Positions 47,801 through 56,250 of a stretch of 64,000 bases of DNA are shown here, one piece after another. Made by a program: the position numbers and the translations under genes. Source of the stretch: Sphaerolaimus hirsutus (lineage: Eukaryota > Nematoda > Chromadorea > Monhysterida > Sphaerolaimidae); the NCBI GenBank assembly GCA_964036195.1, contig CAXIWS010000001.1, positions 94,250-158,249 on the forward strand. The letters are read 5' to 3'. The notes beneath the pieces were generated by a model. It had not been told where the DNA came from, did not search any database, and saw only the letters and a list, made by a program, of their open reading frames with translations. Numbering within the stretch: the stretch's first letter is position 1; each line of letters starts with the position of its first letter.

Positions 47801-50561
47801 ACTCAATCAATTGTATCCGCTGGAAATCAATTCAAAGACAATGGATATCCCAGAGACAGCAGTGACAGTTAAAGTGGATTTACTGGACCCAGCCATTGTC
47901 CAGAAGCATGTCAGAAATCAGAGCTCAAACAGAGACTCTGTACAAAATCCTGCTCAGAGGAACTCAACATCGGATAGAGTCCTGAGGAGTGCAACAGGGA
48001 AAGCCACAGCAACTACCAGCAGTCTGGTGATTGGAATACTGTGCATGGTGTTGATGCTGACAGGCATGTCAGAGTCAGCAACGCTGAGAGAAGCCGGCAA
48101 AGCTTACAGCGAAGTATTTTCCAGAACATACGTTCTAGAAACCTCGACAGTAAGGCCACCATCATTGGCAGCGCATCATGGATTGCCGCCTTTGCCTTCA
48201 GAATGGCCACCAAAATCTGTCAGAGAAATGCAGACTTATGAGAGATTCAAGGATGCAATTAAGGATCATCCTGTGGAACAAGTGATCAGCTCACAAAGCC
48301 AGAAGTATCAAATTTGCACCAGTGGAAGGCATGGACATGCGCTTACAGTTCCTGAAGAAGTGCAGTGCCATATCCCACCAAGGAATTTTGTCAAGGCAAT
48401 GAAAGTTACACTTTATGCACAGAGACAGATTCCACAGAAAGAGAAAGCATACAGATGCTACATCAGAATCAAAGAAATCATCACACACACCAGTTTCTGG
48501 GGAGCAAAAGGCATTACAGGCAATTTTGAGAAATACCAACAAGTTGGCGTGGTAGCCTGTAACTATGCAAGAATTCACAAGATGTTCAGAGGAACACCTT
48601 TGGTGGAAATGGAACCCAGAGTGTGGACAACCAATCAAACCTTGAATGTGGAATATTCATGGTGTTGTCATGACAAAGAAAATGTCGTTAGTAACTTCTA
48701 CATGGAAGAAGGAACCGTGGCTTCACTCGATGGAAAGACTGTAATCAGCGACTTGCAAGATTTCAGCCAGTGCAGAGCCATGATGGGACATTGCAGAGAC
48801 CACAATTATGGAATCACAGTGTGGGATACAGAGAACTTCAAGCATCAATGTGCATATGAGAGAATTGGCAGATTCAAATCAGAAATATCTGGCCAGACAA
48901 TTATTGTGTCAAAATTGCAAGCAGCATACTCCCACAGCAACAAGACAAAGAGACCAATTGGCTCAGAATGTGTTCCAGGAGACACATACTACACCGATCA
49001 AGGAGGTGTATTCATCCAGTTTGACAGAAGAGAAGATGTGCCTGTGGAATGGGCAATGCCAGGAAAGATAGTGGAGGCAAGAGAGTCGACAATCAGTGGA
49101 ACATTGTATGCCAGATTGGACGACAGAAACTCCAAGTTTCAGTTCCTGCAACATGTGGTCAGAGAGATGACTCAAGCACAATTTGCGATTGTATGGCATC
49201 AGCTATGTCAACTTCGCAAGAACCAGCTGGACATGTTGACTCAGCTTTTCCGCATCGATCCAACATTGGGGATTCGAGCCATGCTGGGAAGACAGGATGT
49301 TCATGCAGAATGGGCTGGAGAAGCAATTATGTTTTGGGAATGCAAGGAAGTGCAGCCATACATAGTTTATCAGACAGGAAAAGTGGGAGAGACATGCTAC
49401 AAATACACACCAATGAGATTGGACAAAGACGGGCCCTTATGGTTCAAAAGCCCAGGCAGCAGAGACTTGGTGGAGAAATCACCAGAAGAGGACTGCAGCC
49501 ACACTACACCGCACCTGTACAGAAATGAGCATGGACAATGGAAGTCCGCACATGGAATGGTGCATGTCACAGAGACGCCAATTGAAATGACATGGAAAGG
49601 ACAGTGGCAGGCCTTCACGTTTGACGCGCCTCACCTGTTCACCAACATTGTCAACAGAGCGACCAATTTCATGGATGTCAGAGGCCAAATTCAGAGACTA
49701 CAGAACTTAGAGCATGTGCAAAACCAGTTGATCGATTACACAGCAGACATGTCATTGGATCCCAGAGTGATCAGAAATTCAATAGAAGGCATTGGAGCTG
49801 GAATTGGACAAACAGCAGCAGGAATCGACAAAGCGTATGGTCACTATATATCTGGAGTGTCAAAAGGGTACACCAACTTTATGGGAGGAATGCTGAAAGG
49901 ACCCTTTCAAGTGATTATCAACACAATCGCAATGCTGCTGGGAATCACAATCCTGATAGCCGGAATCGTAGCTGCAGGATACCTATGGTACAATTGGAGA
50001 ATTGCCACAGGGAAACCAGTGATTCCACCATGCGTATACACATGCATATGGAAATGCATAGTGTGCCCGTTCAAATGCATATGGCTATGCTTCAGAGCCA
50101 TCAGATATACTATCAAGAAATCAACTCAGAAAGAGACCAATTATCCACAAAGGAAAGTGCGCAAGACAGAGTTGAGACCAGCAATCAAGAGGAGAGCCAG
50201 ATCCAACTCAACACAGTCCGTCAGATTTGCCAGGAGAGCAGAAACAGAGGACAGAATGGCAAAGTCACTATCAGCATACGTTCAGCCAGATGAAAGTTCA
50301 GCTGATGAGGGACAAGTCAGAGCCAGGAACAGAGACAGTGTTCACATGCCTGATATCCGCAAATTCACCACACGCGAACGCGCAGGAAGCGACACGGGCA
50401 ACTACCTGCTTCATCATCAGGCTAGGTCGGCGTTGGCATCACCAGCAACCGGACCTGCAACTTCACGCACGCCCACGACTTCGCGCACGACCACGTTCAC
50501 CACCGAGGCGACTGTGGAAACGCCACTCATCACTTTGGCGCCCACCACCACCAGCATGTGA
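41859..50561 (+). CDS. BEL/Pao Gag-Pol-Env-like polyprotein in one open frame
   Basis: The frame is open from 41736 to the stop at 50559-50561. I start at ATG 41859, where the Gag-like part begins after an AAA context. Residues are numbered from 41736. Two CCHC zinc knuckles (residues 492 and 511); aspartic protease LDTGS (D654); reverse transcriptase with ADIEKAF (D1019) and YVDN (1097-1100); RNase H IFVDAS (D1280). The integrase has an HHCC finger (H1650 on) and catalytic D1716, D1778 and E1839. From about residue 2090 there is a signal-peptide-like helix, a Cys-rich ectodomain and a membrane helix near 2726-2752, then a basic tail. No stop separates pol from the env-like part, so proteolysis or a spliced env mRNA must release it. 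Confidence 0.9.
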   Translation: MVSPTGHIRKTLGPAKHRVESRLAREFAKYDLELFAEASKDEKRTEMRRVIASVKQEGAKLESAMTAVRTQFDAWRDVVKDIDEPDQMEQEQKIYQDSYEEYANMSDLVTQKVVAMNVYIEELQDMIQQQSGNTMYEVNTAFIQQMAAQMALTAQGAAPGASSTNATTAKSVKLQKLEVEQFTGEIVKFRSWWQMFESHIHNRTDLEDISKFSYLRSLLKGSAFGMISGLSVTAENYAPAIAMLKKRYDQPVVVRNTLMSNIMKLRQARNTCQDMRILFDAIERLLQQLESLGESVEHPMLLSQLQQKVPPEVLREIQKEQGTEEALTVEKFRKLFGQQLALSEAVQHAQQTEAPVQQSRQGFGNNPRAQQFNNRFQGNGNRFRGPENPRTSTGSMSVIQNGQSAPQAGFMNPGRPCVFCNDTQQLHFNDKCPKFKTARERRVILSKAERCLRCLQKGHYMNQCQFTRNCFYCKSNRHHTAVCPEKFGDNSNGNAGRQIPAFKANGQQNGQQSANNGRKSVPTAGRPAQSQQRKATVNCVTVEEAGPEVVETETISSTVVTEPNTKQQNTSVNLSVNRNMSMLMTARTVIEASEMDTEMEPEQPPLQIQAFLDTGSQGTYMSEKVAKKLNLKSTGEHHIQVYTFGNEKPHYKVVQQVEFRMRLRNGQKVEMVADVVPTLTTEQVKVPVSEQDEKYLQKYFPDESYFADRIPKEKGTECKFKPDIIVGLNYFWDLMSRNTSTTRLPSGLYVIPSELGLLMGGGQLTSNRNQWTTDGAYPVVVNTIVHQIQREKWYEEAPLSIAPVPNVKDMDRLDTIGIMDQPDLVEDDEAIKQFNESVQRNPDGRYSVKFMNKPNLHELPDNKAMAFKRFRYLTNRLKRDPELLEKIQTIMKAQEEQGVIEKVQEDIMDGRKFHILPHQPVITPEKTTTKVREVYDASAKPPGMPSLNECMYRGPVILPQLVGMLMRFRLHGIALVADIEKAFLQISLQDSDRDVTRFLWYKDPTKPSMEDNIQIYRFARVPFGIICSPALLALTVRYHLNQAGTENAKLIDENLYVDNLILSVDTEQKAIELYQESKVLFTEAQMNLREWNSNNKSFTWQLAESDVAKEIVTTVLGMKWDTESDQMWLKTPKTVQQSQLSETDQKIKLPTKRTVAKVTAGCFDPMGLVSPVLLPAKRFLQTLWHSGPSAKEWDTPLSEEQTAIWQQLETELLKVGQIKFNRNLNYQSGADAQLHIFVDASAMAYSAAAYICQKTENDSGTSSLLYSRLRLAPKKPEVTIPRLELLAMLIGSRMSKFIHKELKDVKFSQTVVWSDSTCCLKWLTTAKPLACFVKNRLDEIRKIQSETENMHIRHIAGLENPADMATRGMNMSELEGSNLWWKGPEWLMTGEWPEPKVEPVTPEVMAEIKKEELKFPKASPIYLGATQQVVSDPDASNVQADESKQSNPLGIEIQRFSSLTKLLDATVYVMRFVRQMHKKRSKNDSQNGLSEIMKSICGTIKPQGIISIEEREIALKYWIKVTQQNHYKGVVEILATGHSKGSQNGKKAAADQQLIKWLNVQMHQDGILKCHGRMEHTDPQEVTVPLILLPATATVTQLIVRDQHEKLMHAGVQHTLAAIRQKYWITQGRRVIYNVTRTCPTCKKLGAKPYQLPPMPDLPETRVQRARPFQYTGLDYLGPVWYKVDKDHRKMWICLFTCMVTRAVHLESVLDMTAQEFLNAVRRFIARRGKPEAVISDNATQFRLTEKVLSTSTDKAINTGKEWSEMVKSGAVQTYCSQQQIQWNMTTPMAPWQGGVYERMVGITKKHFKAAVGHRMLTLQELLTLLPEVEAVINSRPISYIYGDVKSLRVLTPKDFLTGEGQIGAPQFDADKDGEFVPRMDNAAKLQKYWETTQQTLDKFWDLWHQEYIPSLRERTQVTHKHGRLTATQEPKVNEVVLIYEENMPRGAWKMGRIEQLEPSKDGQIRSAKIRTANRNVVSRPLNQLYPLEINSKTMDIPETAVTVKVDLLDPAIVQKHVRNQSSNRDSVQNPAQRNSTSDRVLRSATGKATATTSSLVIGILCMVLMLTGMSESATLREAGKAYSEVFSRTYVLETSTVRPPSLAAHHGLPPLPSEWPPKSVREMQTYERFKDAIKDHPVEQVISSQSQKYQICTSGRHGHALTVPEEVQCHIPPRNFVKAMKVTLYAQRQIPQKEKAYRCYIRIKEIITHTSFWGAKGITGNFEKYQQVGVVACNYARIHKMFRGTPLVEMEPRVWTTNQTLNVEYSWCCHDKENVVSNFYMEEGTVASLDGKTVISDLQDFSQCRAMMGHCRDHNYGITVWDTENFKHQCAYERIGRFKSEISGQTIIVSKLQAAYSHSNKTKRPIGSECVPGDTYYTDQGGVFIQFDRREDVPVEWAMPGKIVEARESTISGTLYARLDDRNSKFQFLQHVVREMTQAQFAIVWHQLCQLRKNQLDMLTQLFRIDPTLGIRAMLGRQDVHAEWAGEAIMFWECKEVQPYIVYQTGKVGETCYKYTPMRLDKDGPLWFKSPGSRDLVEKSPEEDCSHTTPHLYRNEHGQWKSAHGMVHVTETPIEMTWKGQWQAFTFDAPHLFTNIVNRATNFMDVRGQIQRLQNLEHVQNQLIDYTADMSLDPRVIRNSIEGIGAGIGQTAAGIDKAYGHYISGVSKGYTNFMGGMLKGPFQVIINTIAMLLGITILIAGIVAAGYLWYNWRIATGKPVIPPCVYTCIWKCIVCPFKCIWLCFRAIRYTIKKSTQKETNYPQRKVRKTELRPAIKRRARSNSTQSVRFARRAETEDRMAKSLSAYVQPDESSADEGQVRARNRDSVHMPDIRKFTTRERAGSDTGNYLLHHQARSALASPATGPATSRTPTTSRTTTFTTEATVETPLITLAPTTTSM
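48018..50561 (+). other. Env-like segment of the retroelement polyprotein
   Basis: The segment opens with a hydrophobic stretch (LVIGILCMVLMLTGMSESA) that reads as a signal peptide with a cleavage site. The ectodomain of about 600 residues has paired Cys, including YSWCCHD and the run CRAMMGHCRDH. Near the membrane there is a Gly/Ala-rich helix pair, then a membrane helix (49911-49990) and a Cys-rich, basic tail of about 180 residues. The layout is that of a type I fusion glycoprotein; similar captured glycoproteins are known in BEL/Pao elements. Which viral family donated it cannot be told by eye. Confidence 0.6.
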
Positions 50562-50603
50562 CGTTGCTGCAACAAAGGGGTGCAGCAACTCTTCCGCCCG
50601 GAG

Positions 50604-51900
50604 TGTGCTGACCGTGGCAAAATGGATGGATAAAGAAATACAGAGAATTGATAATTAGGCTCATATTCGCACATTTACTTATTTGCACTAATTTACTTTT
50701 CATGCACTATATTTATTTACCACGCAAGATATCAAATTATATTTCCTGCACTATATTATTTATCCATGGAGAATATTTAATTAGGAAAGTGTTTTATGAT
50801 TAATAGATATGTTTATGTGAAATATTTAGGTTAAAAAGTCAAATAAGTTATTATTAGGTGTATTAATATGAAATTAGGCTCATTCAACTCGCCGTAATTT
50901 TCTGATTATTATTATATATACATTTACATGGTTTACTTGCAATTTGAGAAAGTCAAAACTTGTAAATATTTATGTTCTGCGTAATTATCTAGGCCAGCGT
51001 CCTAACAGAGAAATGGTGCCCTGTGTGTAACTAGCATTTACTGTACAAAGCCCTTCGCATAGGCATAATTGTCATAACCTCGCTCACAACTATTCATATT
51101 TACTTAATAATTATAATACCCCGCTCAATCAAATATATTAAAGACTCTGCTCAATTACAATACCCATTTACTCCAAATAAGTCCCAATTTGTTAATTATG
51201 AAATATACGTTTTCAGGAAGTGATTATTATTGTTGTGTTGAATATACCATGTTTTATTTACGTCATTAGGAACATTTGCACCACTAATTATAATTTCCTA
51301 ACCCTATCATATTGGTTCCAATGTGCGTCAATGTTTTCTGACAAATTGAACCAAATTAGTAAATCGGCCGAGTTTGCCGACTTCGCGCCTCTCAAGATTA
51401 ATAGTTTTCTATTAGCCCAATTTGTACCTGGTATTTCTTTACCATAATTATTTGAATGTATGCACGCGCAGTATAAGGCAACTGTTTCGGCTAGATGTGT
51501 TTATTTGTTGCATTTATGTCTTATTTGTGCATTTGTATTAGGAAATTACTGTAGCTGTTTTTCTATACGTGATTTCCGTGTCTTAGCTACTTTGAGAGTT
51601 TTTACTTCAGTCTGCGGACCCCAAGCTTCTGAACGAAAATAAGCTAGCGATAGAAACTTCGACTAGGAAGCTCGCTAGGCTTTGCGCTTTTATATTTGGC
51701 TGTATCTGATCAAATAAAGTACCTGAAACAATTTCGAACCCCTTTCAACACGCAACCACGAAATAAACTCAACTTGGCTGTCGACAAGTGGACGTTCGGC
51801 TACAACGGGAAATCAACCACTCTAAAGGCCGTTTCTCACTACGGTCTTGGAGCTGCTGGATTCGGTGGTAGAAGACGCTGACTTCGGTGGCTTCATCACA
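50604..51900 (+). repeat. 3' long terminal repeat
   Basis: Matches the 5' LTR over 1297 bp with one difference seen. A purine-rich run (CAAAGGGGTG, about 50571) lies some 25 bp before it and may be the polypurine tract. Confidence 0.95.
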
Positions 51901-51905
51901 TAATA
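51901..51905. repeat. Target-site duplication TAATA (right copy)
   Basis: Identical to 39329-39333. Confidence 0.9.
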
Positions 51906-52262
51906 AATGTAAAAAAGTTTTTAGACCTTCAACTGCACTCAAATTTTCCTTTCCTATCTTTCTCTTCCTTTTATATATTATTTCAAGTATTTTATTTAAA
52001 TTTATTGTTTTACCTAATATTTTGAGTTCTCCACTTTTATCTAACTCACATCCTTTCCCTAAACTTTGAGTCAATATATCATAAATCTTTGTTGCAGATT
52101 TCGTAATTGCTGGGTCATCAATGTAAGATTGAAAATCCTTTCTTATTATTTCAACATTGTTATTTTCATTCATCTCAGAATTAAATCCGTTTCCTGTTCT
52201 TTCCATTTCAGTTTTACTGAGTTTTGGCGGCTGGACATCTTCATGTGGTTCTTCAAGTTTCT

Positions 52263-52552
52263 CTGTATATAAAGGTAAGTTTCAATAGTATAATATATGT
52301 GTCTTACAGTTCAGCAGGTAAGATAACTGACACTGAGTTGGTGGTATGTGTGGTGAGTTGTGTTCGATTTTCTTTATCAATTTTCTTTGCATTAACAACA
52401 CAGGAATACACTGTTTTTAATTATCAATTTCTATACAATTTTCTTTATATTAACAACACAGGAATTTCCAGGGCTAATTTAAAAAAGTTAAATATATGTT
52501 AAAATCTTCAAAAATATGGTTTAAAAAAGACACAAATTTTTTGTAAACTAAC
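52263..52552 (-). other. Intron of the distal gene with a 60-odd-bp tandem duplication
   Basis: Two copies of a unit with 'attaacaacacaggaat' lie at about 52374-52410 and 52436-52475 on the plus strand, making this intron longer than the other Polinton introns (60-96 bp). Confidence 0.5.
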
Positions 52553-52710
52553 GTTCTGTTGACTCAATAATATTATCCTTATTATCACTTGTTGCATGAG
52601 AAACTTGATTGTTTCGGACTTTATTTTCAAAAATTTTCAATCTATCTAATAATTTTTGATAATCATTAGCTTTAATTAAAACCATTCCATTTATTTCATA
52701 CTTCATTTTT

Positions 52711-53523
52711 TCAGGCATAGCTAGTATCAATCGAGAAAAAAATTGGTGGTTTTTCAAGTGAAGTAGAGGTTATACCACTTCGAACCTTATATTTTAAATC
52801 TGAAAATGTGTTGACTGAACAAACAAGGTAACCATATTTATAGCGAGCAAAAGCTAATTGACAAATATTGTGTAAAACACCACCCAATCCACTAAAAAAT
52901 CGCTTTTGTAATTCTGTTAATATACTTGTACCTAAAGTCATACTTGACAAAAATAAGTATGTTGAATTATCAATAATCGGCGTTAAAGAATTTTTTATAC
53001 TACCAGTACCATTAGTACTTTGCAGTGTGAGTATACAAGATAATTCATCATGATGACTAATTCGCTCAAAAATGTCACGAATTGATGTATGCACCTCTTT
53101 TGAGCTCCTCAATAAAGATGCCATATCTTCAATTACACACAATACATCCTCAGACTGATTTCTAGTTACAGCCCAGGAGTAATCACTGAGTTTCCAATCT
53201 ACATTATAACCTATCTCAGAAGAAAAATTTATTGATAATGAATGAAGTAGTTTTTGATATTTGTCTGTTGTTTGCTCATCCTGCGCAAAAAGTATCACAC
53301 CGAGAAGTTCTCTTCCAGGACGAACCATAGACCAATTTTCAATGAAATTCAATATTGTGGTGGATTTTCCACTACTACTCGAACCCAAAAAAATTCCAGT
53401 AAAATAACTCTTGCCATTATTAGAAAGGCTCATAGCTTTTACTAAATCAGATGTATCATCCTGTCTTTGTTTATCTTCTTCGGTATCAAAAAAACTTTTC
53501 ATTTTTTTTATTTCATTTTCCAT
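52711..53523 (-). CDS. FtsK/HerA-type genome-packaging ATPase (Polinton ATP)
   Basis: Uninterrupted 270-aa frame. Walker A is GSSSSGKST at about residues 47-55; a hydrophobic strand ending in acidic residues (VLCVIEDMASLL) fits Walker B. CILTLQSTNGTGS fits the following sensor strand. The length and position beside the capsid and protease genes match the A32-like packaging ATPases of Polintons. The start ATG overlaps the protease stop by 11 nt, and the stop overlaps the next ATG by 8 nt. No frameshift seen. Confidence 0.85.
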   Translation of the reverse strand: MENEIKKMKSFFDTEEDKQRQDDTSDLVKAMSLSNNGKSYFTGIFLGSSSSGKSTTILNFIENWSMVRPGRELLGVILFAQDEQTTDKYQKLLHSLSINFSSEIGYNVDWKLSDYSWAVTRNQSEDVLCVIEDMASLLRSSKEVHTSIRDIFERISHHDELSCILTLQSTNGTGSIKNSLTPIIDNSTYLFLSSMTLGTSILTELQKRFFSGLGGVLHNICQLAFARYKYGYLVCSVNTFSDLKYKVRSGITSTSLEKPPIFFSIDTSYA

Positions 53524-53980
53524 TTTTTATTTTTCCAAAATAAGTTTCAAACCACTTGGTAAAACTATCCTCATTTAATGAAACATTTCGTGTGAACAAT
53601 GTCTTTATATACCCCCAATCAGGATTTTTCAAATAATGGTAAATAAAAAACAAACAAAATTGTGCGCAAATACTGCTATTTTTAGATTGTACTGGATATG
53701 AGAAGAAATTAACATCCCCATACATCTGAAAAAATTCTGATAAAAATGGGGTCCTGAACAAATTACCACCTAAACTATCAAAAAAAATTATAACATTTTT
53801 TGAAGTTGTATAATCAATTATTCCAGCGGTGAAATGGTTATGATCAATAATGAAAAAAAAATTTTTTTCATTTAAATTTAAAACAATTTTTTTGCCAAGA
53901 TCATATTGAGAGTAAATTCCTCGATAAAATTTAACCATCTTTGAATTAATCACAAGATGATGTAATTGACGAACTTCCAT
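53513..53980 (-). CDS. Adenain-like cysteine protease (Polinton PRO)
   Basis: 155 aa from ATG 53980; the frame stays open upstream to 54100, so the start is a choice and an upstream exon ending at a TTTTTCAG acceptor near 54023 is possible. Catalytic features: His in IDHNHFTAGIID, Asp in IFFDSLGG, and VQSKNSSICAQFC, which aligns with the Gln-to-Cys segment of adenovirus proteases. The enzyme would mature capsid proteins. Overlaps the ATPase start by 11 nt. Confidence 0.8.
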   Translation of the reverse strand: MEVRQLHHLVINSKMVKFYRGIYSQYDLGKKIVLNLNEKNFFFIIDHNHFTAGIIDYTTSKNVIIFFDSLGGNLFRTPFLSEFFQMYGDVNFFSYPVQSKNSSICAQFCLFFIYHYLKNPDWGYIKTLFTRNVSLNEDSFTKWFETYFGKIKNGK

Positions 53981-54062
53981 TTTAAGTCCCTTGGGCCAAA
54001 AGACTCGATTGATGTATATTTCTGAAAAAATATAAAAAATGAAACAAATTAAATAAAAATAA

Positions 54063-55716
54063 TTAAATAAAATATATCGCCCATGACCTGTGTATATCAA
54101 CCGTCAGGATCTGTGACTGTATACAAATACAATACATATGGTACGTCCTTTTCAGCGGCTCCTTTAATTCTATTTTAACTCTCGTATTTCCTGAATATAG
54201 AATAAATAAAGGGGGCTTTTAACAGGAATGAGAAAAATATGAAATAATAACCTGTGTCTGTTGGGACATTAGCACTAGCGTTATTTATCCCATGAGCCTG
54301 AAAAATAAACGGCAACACCGTTGCATTTTTCCCAAAGTCCTTAAATGTTACAATTGAGGAAACATTATTATTGTATGCTCCTTGCAACTCCAGCAGTTTC
54401 CCATACATTTGTTGTAAAATTGCTGGGTCACCTTCTGATTTTGGCATAGTTGTTAGATAAGGATTTGTAGGTACCCTATCAATTGCCTCAAATGATGCCT
54501 GACTGGAAACTATCCCCAAATTTGAATATTTATGAGGAGATTTATTATATTCTCCCCGATCACGATCCGATTCAACAAAAAAAATAGCCATAGCATCCGG
54601 TCTGACACCGCTCACAACTTGAGTATCAATTTGCGATATACCAGATGAAAATGACATTGGTCCAAATATCTTTAAACCTTTGTATGAATAATTAACAACA
54701 TTAGTGTTGTTATATTTTAAAAAAATTGCATCAGCTAATTCCGGTTGTAGACTGTAACGTTCTATCAGTAAGTCTGACTCCAAAATTTTTATTTTAGGTG
54801 TAAGAGTAGTGTCACTAGTCTGAATAATCCGACGATCGTTTGCCCACCTAATTTCTACGCTTATCTTTAGACCGGGGACAAGCAATTTTCTCTGAAATGT
54901 CATTGGCCAAAACAGACGTGATATACATTCTGTCTCCTTTGAACCTTCCCCATTGAAAACGATGGAATGTCGATACTTGAAACCAGGATTCAAATCATCT
55001 GGAAACATATTTGTGGGTATTTTCTATAAAAATATATACATCCAAGGTTTAATCCTACCATTCAAATCATAATTATCTCCATCCATCTGATAAAGACCAG
55101 TTTCTTTCTGAAAATTTTCCAAATTTTCCTTCGAGTGTCCAAATGTCGTAGCAAAATAACCCAATTGGGAATAAGCCCCATCATATCCACAAACAATTCG
55201 ATCAGAAACCTTCACAATTAAATCTGCAATAGCAGACTGTGGGAATGCATTCGCGATTGCCACTTTTTTACCTGTAATTTATTCCATTATATTATTCAAA
55301 GAAAAAACTGAAATAAAATACAGTAATCAAACCTGGGGGTAATTTTACACCTGTTGGGTCAACTAATTGGAATTTAAAATACAACAAAAAGTTGGGGCTG
55401 GTGAACAACGTATGACTCTAGAAGGGTGGGGTGAAATTGGAATTAATTATTATTGATTAAATTATTAATTCTAATCATATTCATCAAATCACTAACGACA
55501 GGAATATCGAATGTAACAAATGTTGGAGTTACAACATTCGGTTTTATTGTATAATCAAGCTTCTCACTGACTTCATAAATTGTAGGTATTTCAGCAAACA
55601 AATCACATCTGGAAAAAATATGTATAAAAAATAAAGAAAAATATTTTAAATAGTAAATAACTTTACCGGCTGTCCAATAAATTAGGTGTCTGTTTTGGAA
55701 TAATTCTAGTATCCAT
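54063..55716 (-). CDS. Double-jelly-roll major capsid protein (Polinton MCP)
   Basis: Six exons: 55716-55667, 55608-55497, 55417-55333, 55271-55059, 54998-54252 and 54190-54063, 1335 bp, about 444 aa. Recognisable segments: TPTFVTFDIP, LFTSPNFLLYFKFQLVDPTG, CISRLFWPMTFQRKLLVPG and FQAHGINNASANVPTD. Introns are 58-79 bp; one donor is GTTAGT. The ATG shares one base with the stop of the preceding gene (TAATG). In the last exon the frame as read gives an atypical tail. The other frame downstream of about 54165 gives a strand-like end, so a 1-base deletion near 54165 is suspected. Coordinates follow the frame as read. Confidence 0.8.
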
Positions 55717-56241
55717 TATTTTTTAGTTTTACGCTTTTTTTTATCTGGAGAAACTTCTGTTTTATCAATACTAGGAACTTCACCAACACTTGAAAAACTT
55801 TCATCAAGTGTTTTAGAAATACTAGAATCTTCTGGTTTATATACAACATCACTTGGAGCTTTACGTTTACGGGGTGCACGACTCTTCCTGTTTACATATG
55901 AATCACCACGAAATGTAATCACATCCTTTGAATCTACTTTACCTGGTTTCATTTGCCCACTGATTAATCCTCGCAGGGTATGTACCCCGGTAACATTTTG
56001 TCCATAAATCGTATCAGCAGTATAATTCCTGTAAACAAACAAAATATTTGTTTAGTTAAAATTAGAAACATAATTAGTTAACTTACCTTGCTTGTATCTT
56101 TGAAACCTCCATTCTTGAGTCGTTATACCAAGGAGCAACATGCAACCCAAAACGATCAGCTGGGGAAGCCATCAAACTTATTAAACCCGGTTGAGAGGGT
56201 TCCAAAAAGGCTGGATTGAGTATGTAATCTTGATCAGACAT
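55716..56241 (-). CDS. Small basic Polinton protein, probable minor virion protein
   Basis: Two exons, 56241-56087 and 56028-55716, 155 aa. The N-terminal half is uncharged with LHVAPWYNDSRM. The middle has TADTIYGQNVTG and TLRGLISGQ. The C-terminus is strongly basic (RKSRAPRKRK, PDKKKRKTKK), like a nuclear signal or DNA-binding tail. It sits between penton-like and capsid genes, where Polintons carry small structural proteins of adenovirus pVI/pX-like type. That name is an inference from position and charge only. Confidence 0.65.
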
Positions 56242-56250
56242 TTTATCAAT

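Larger units (their letters stand above)
39334..51900 (+). mobile_element. BEL/Pao LTR retroelement with env-like segment, 12,567 bp
   Basis: Two 1297-bp LTRs (39334-40630, 50604-51900) begin TG and end CA and differ at one position seen (A at 40404, G at 51674). They flank a single long gag-pol-env frame. The primer-binding region starts directly after the 5' LTR. The near-identity of the LTRs and perfect target duplication indicate a very recent insertion. It interrupts the last coding exon of the Polinton's distal gene. Confidence 0.95.
51901..52718 (-). pseudogene. Polinton distal leftward gene, split by the BEL element
   Basis: Minus strand: exon 52718-52553 starts at an ATG that overlaps the ATPase stop (ATGCCTGA). 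Exon 52262-51901 follows after a 290-bp intron (GTTAGT donor, TACAG acceptor, phase 1). The retroelement then intervenes, and the frame resumes at 39333 and ends at TAA 39254-39256. The protein has a helical N-terminus (YQKLLDRLKIFENKV), an acidic linker and a C-terminal part with ELKILGKTINLNKILEII and VEGLKTFLHLL. That part resembles in layout a C-terminal domain common in Polinton-type proteins of unknown role. With the insertion the frame runs into LTR sequence. Confidence 0.7.

Noticed and set aside
42068..49688. Minus-strand frames across the polyprotein
   Set aside because: They are antisense shadows of the conserved gag-pol-env frame.
55024..55263. Capsid exon 4 reading through to the stop near 55024
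   Set aside because: A 60-bp intron (55058-54999) removes the stop and joins the next exon in phase.
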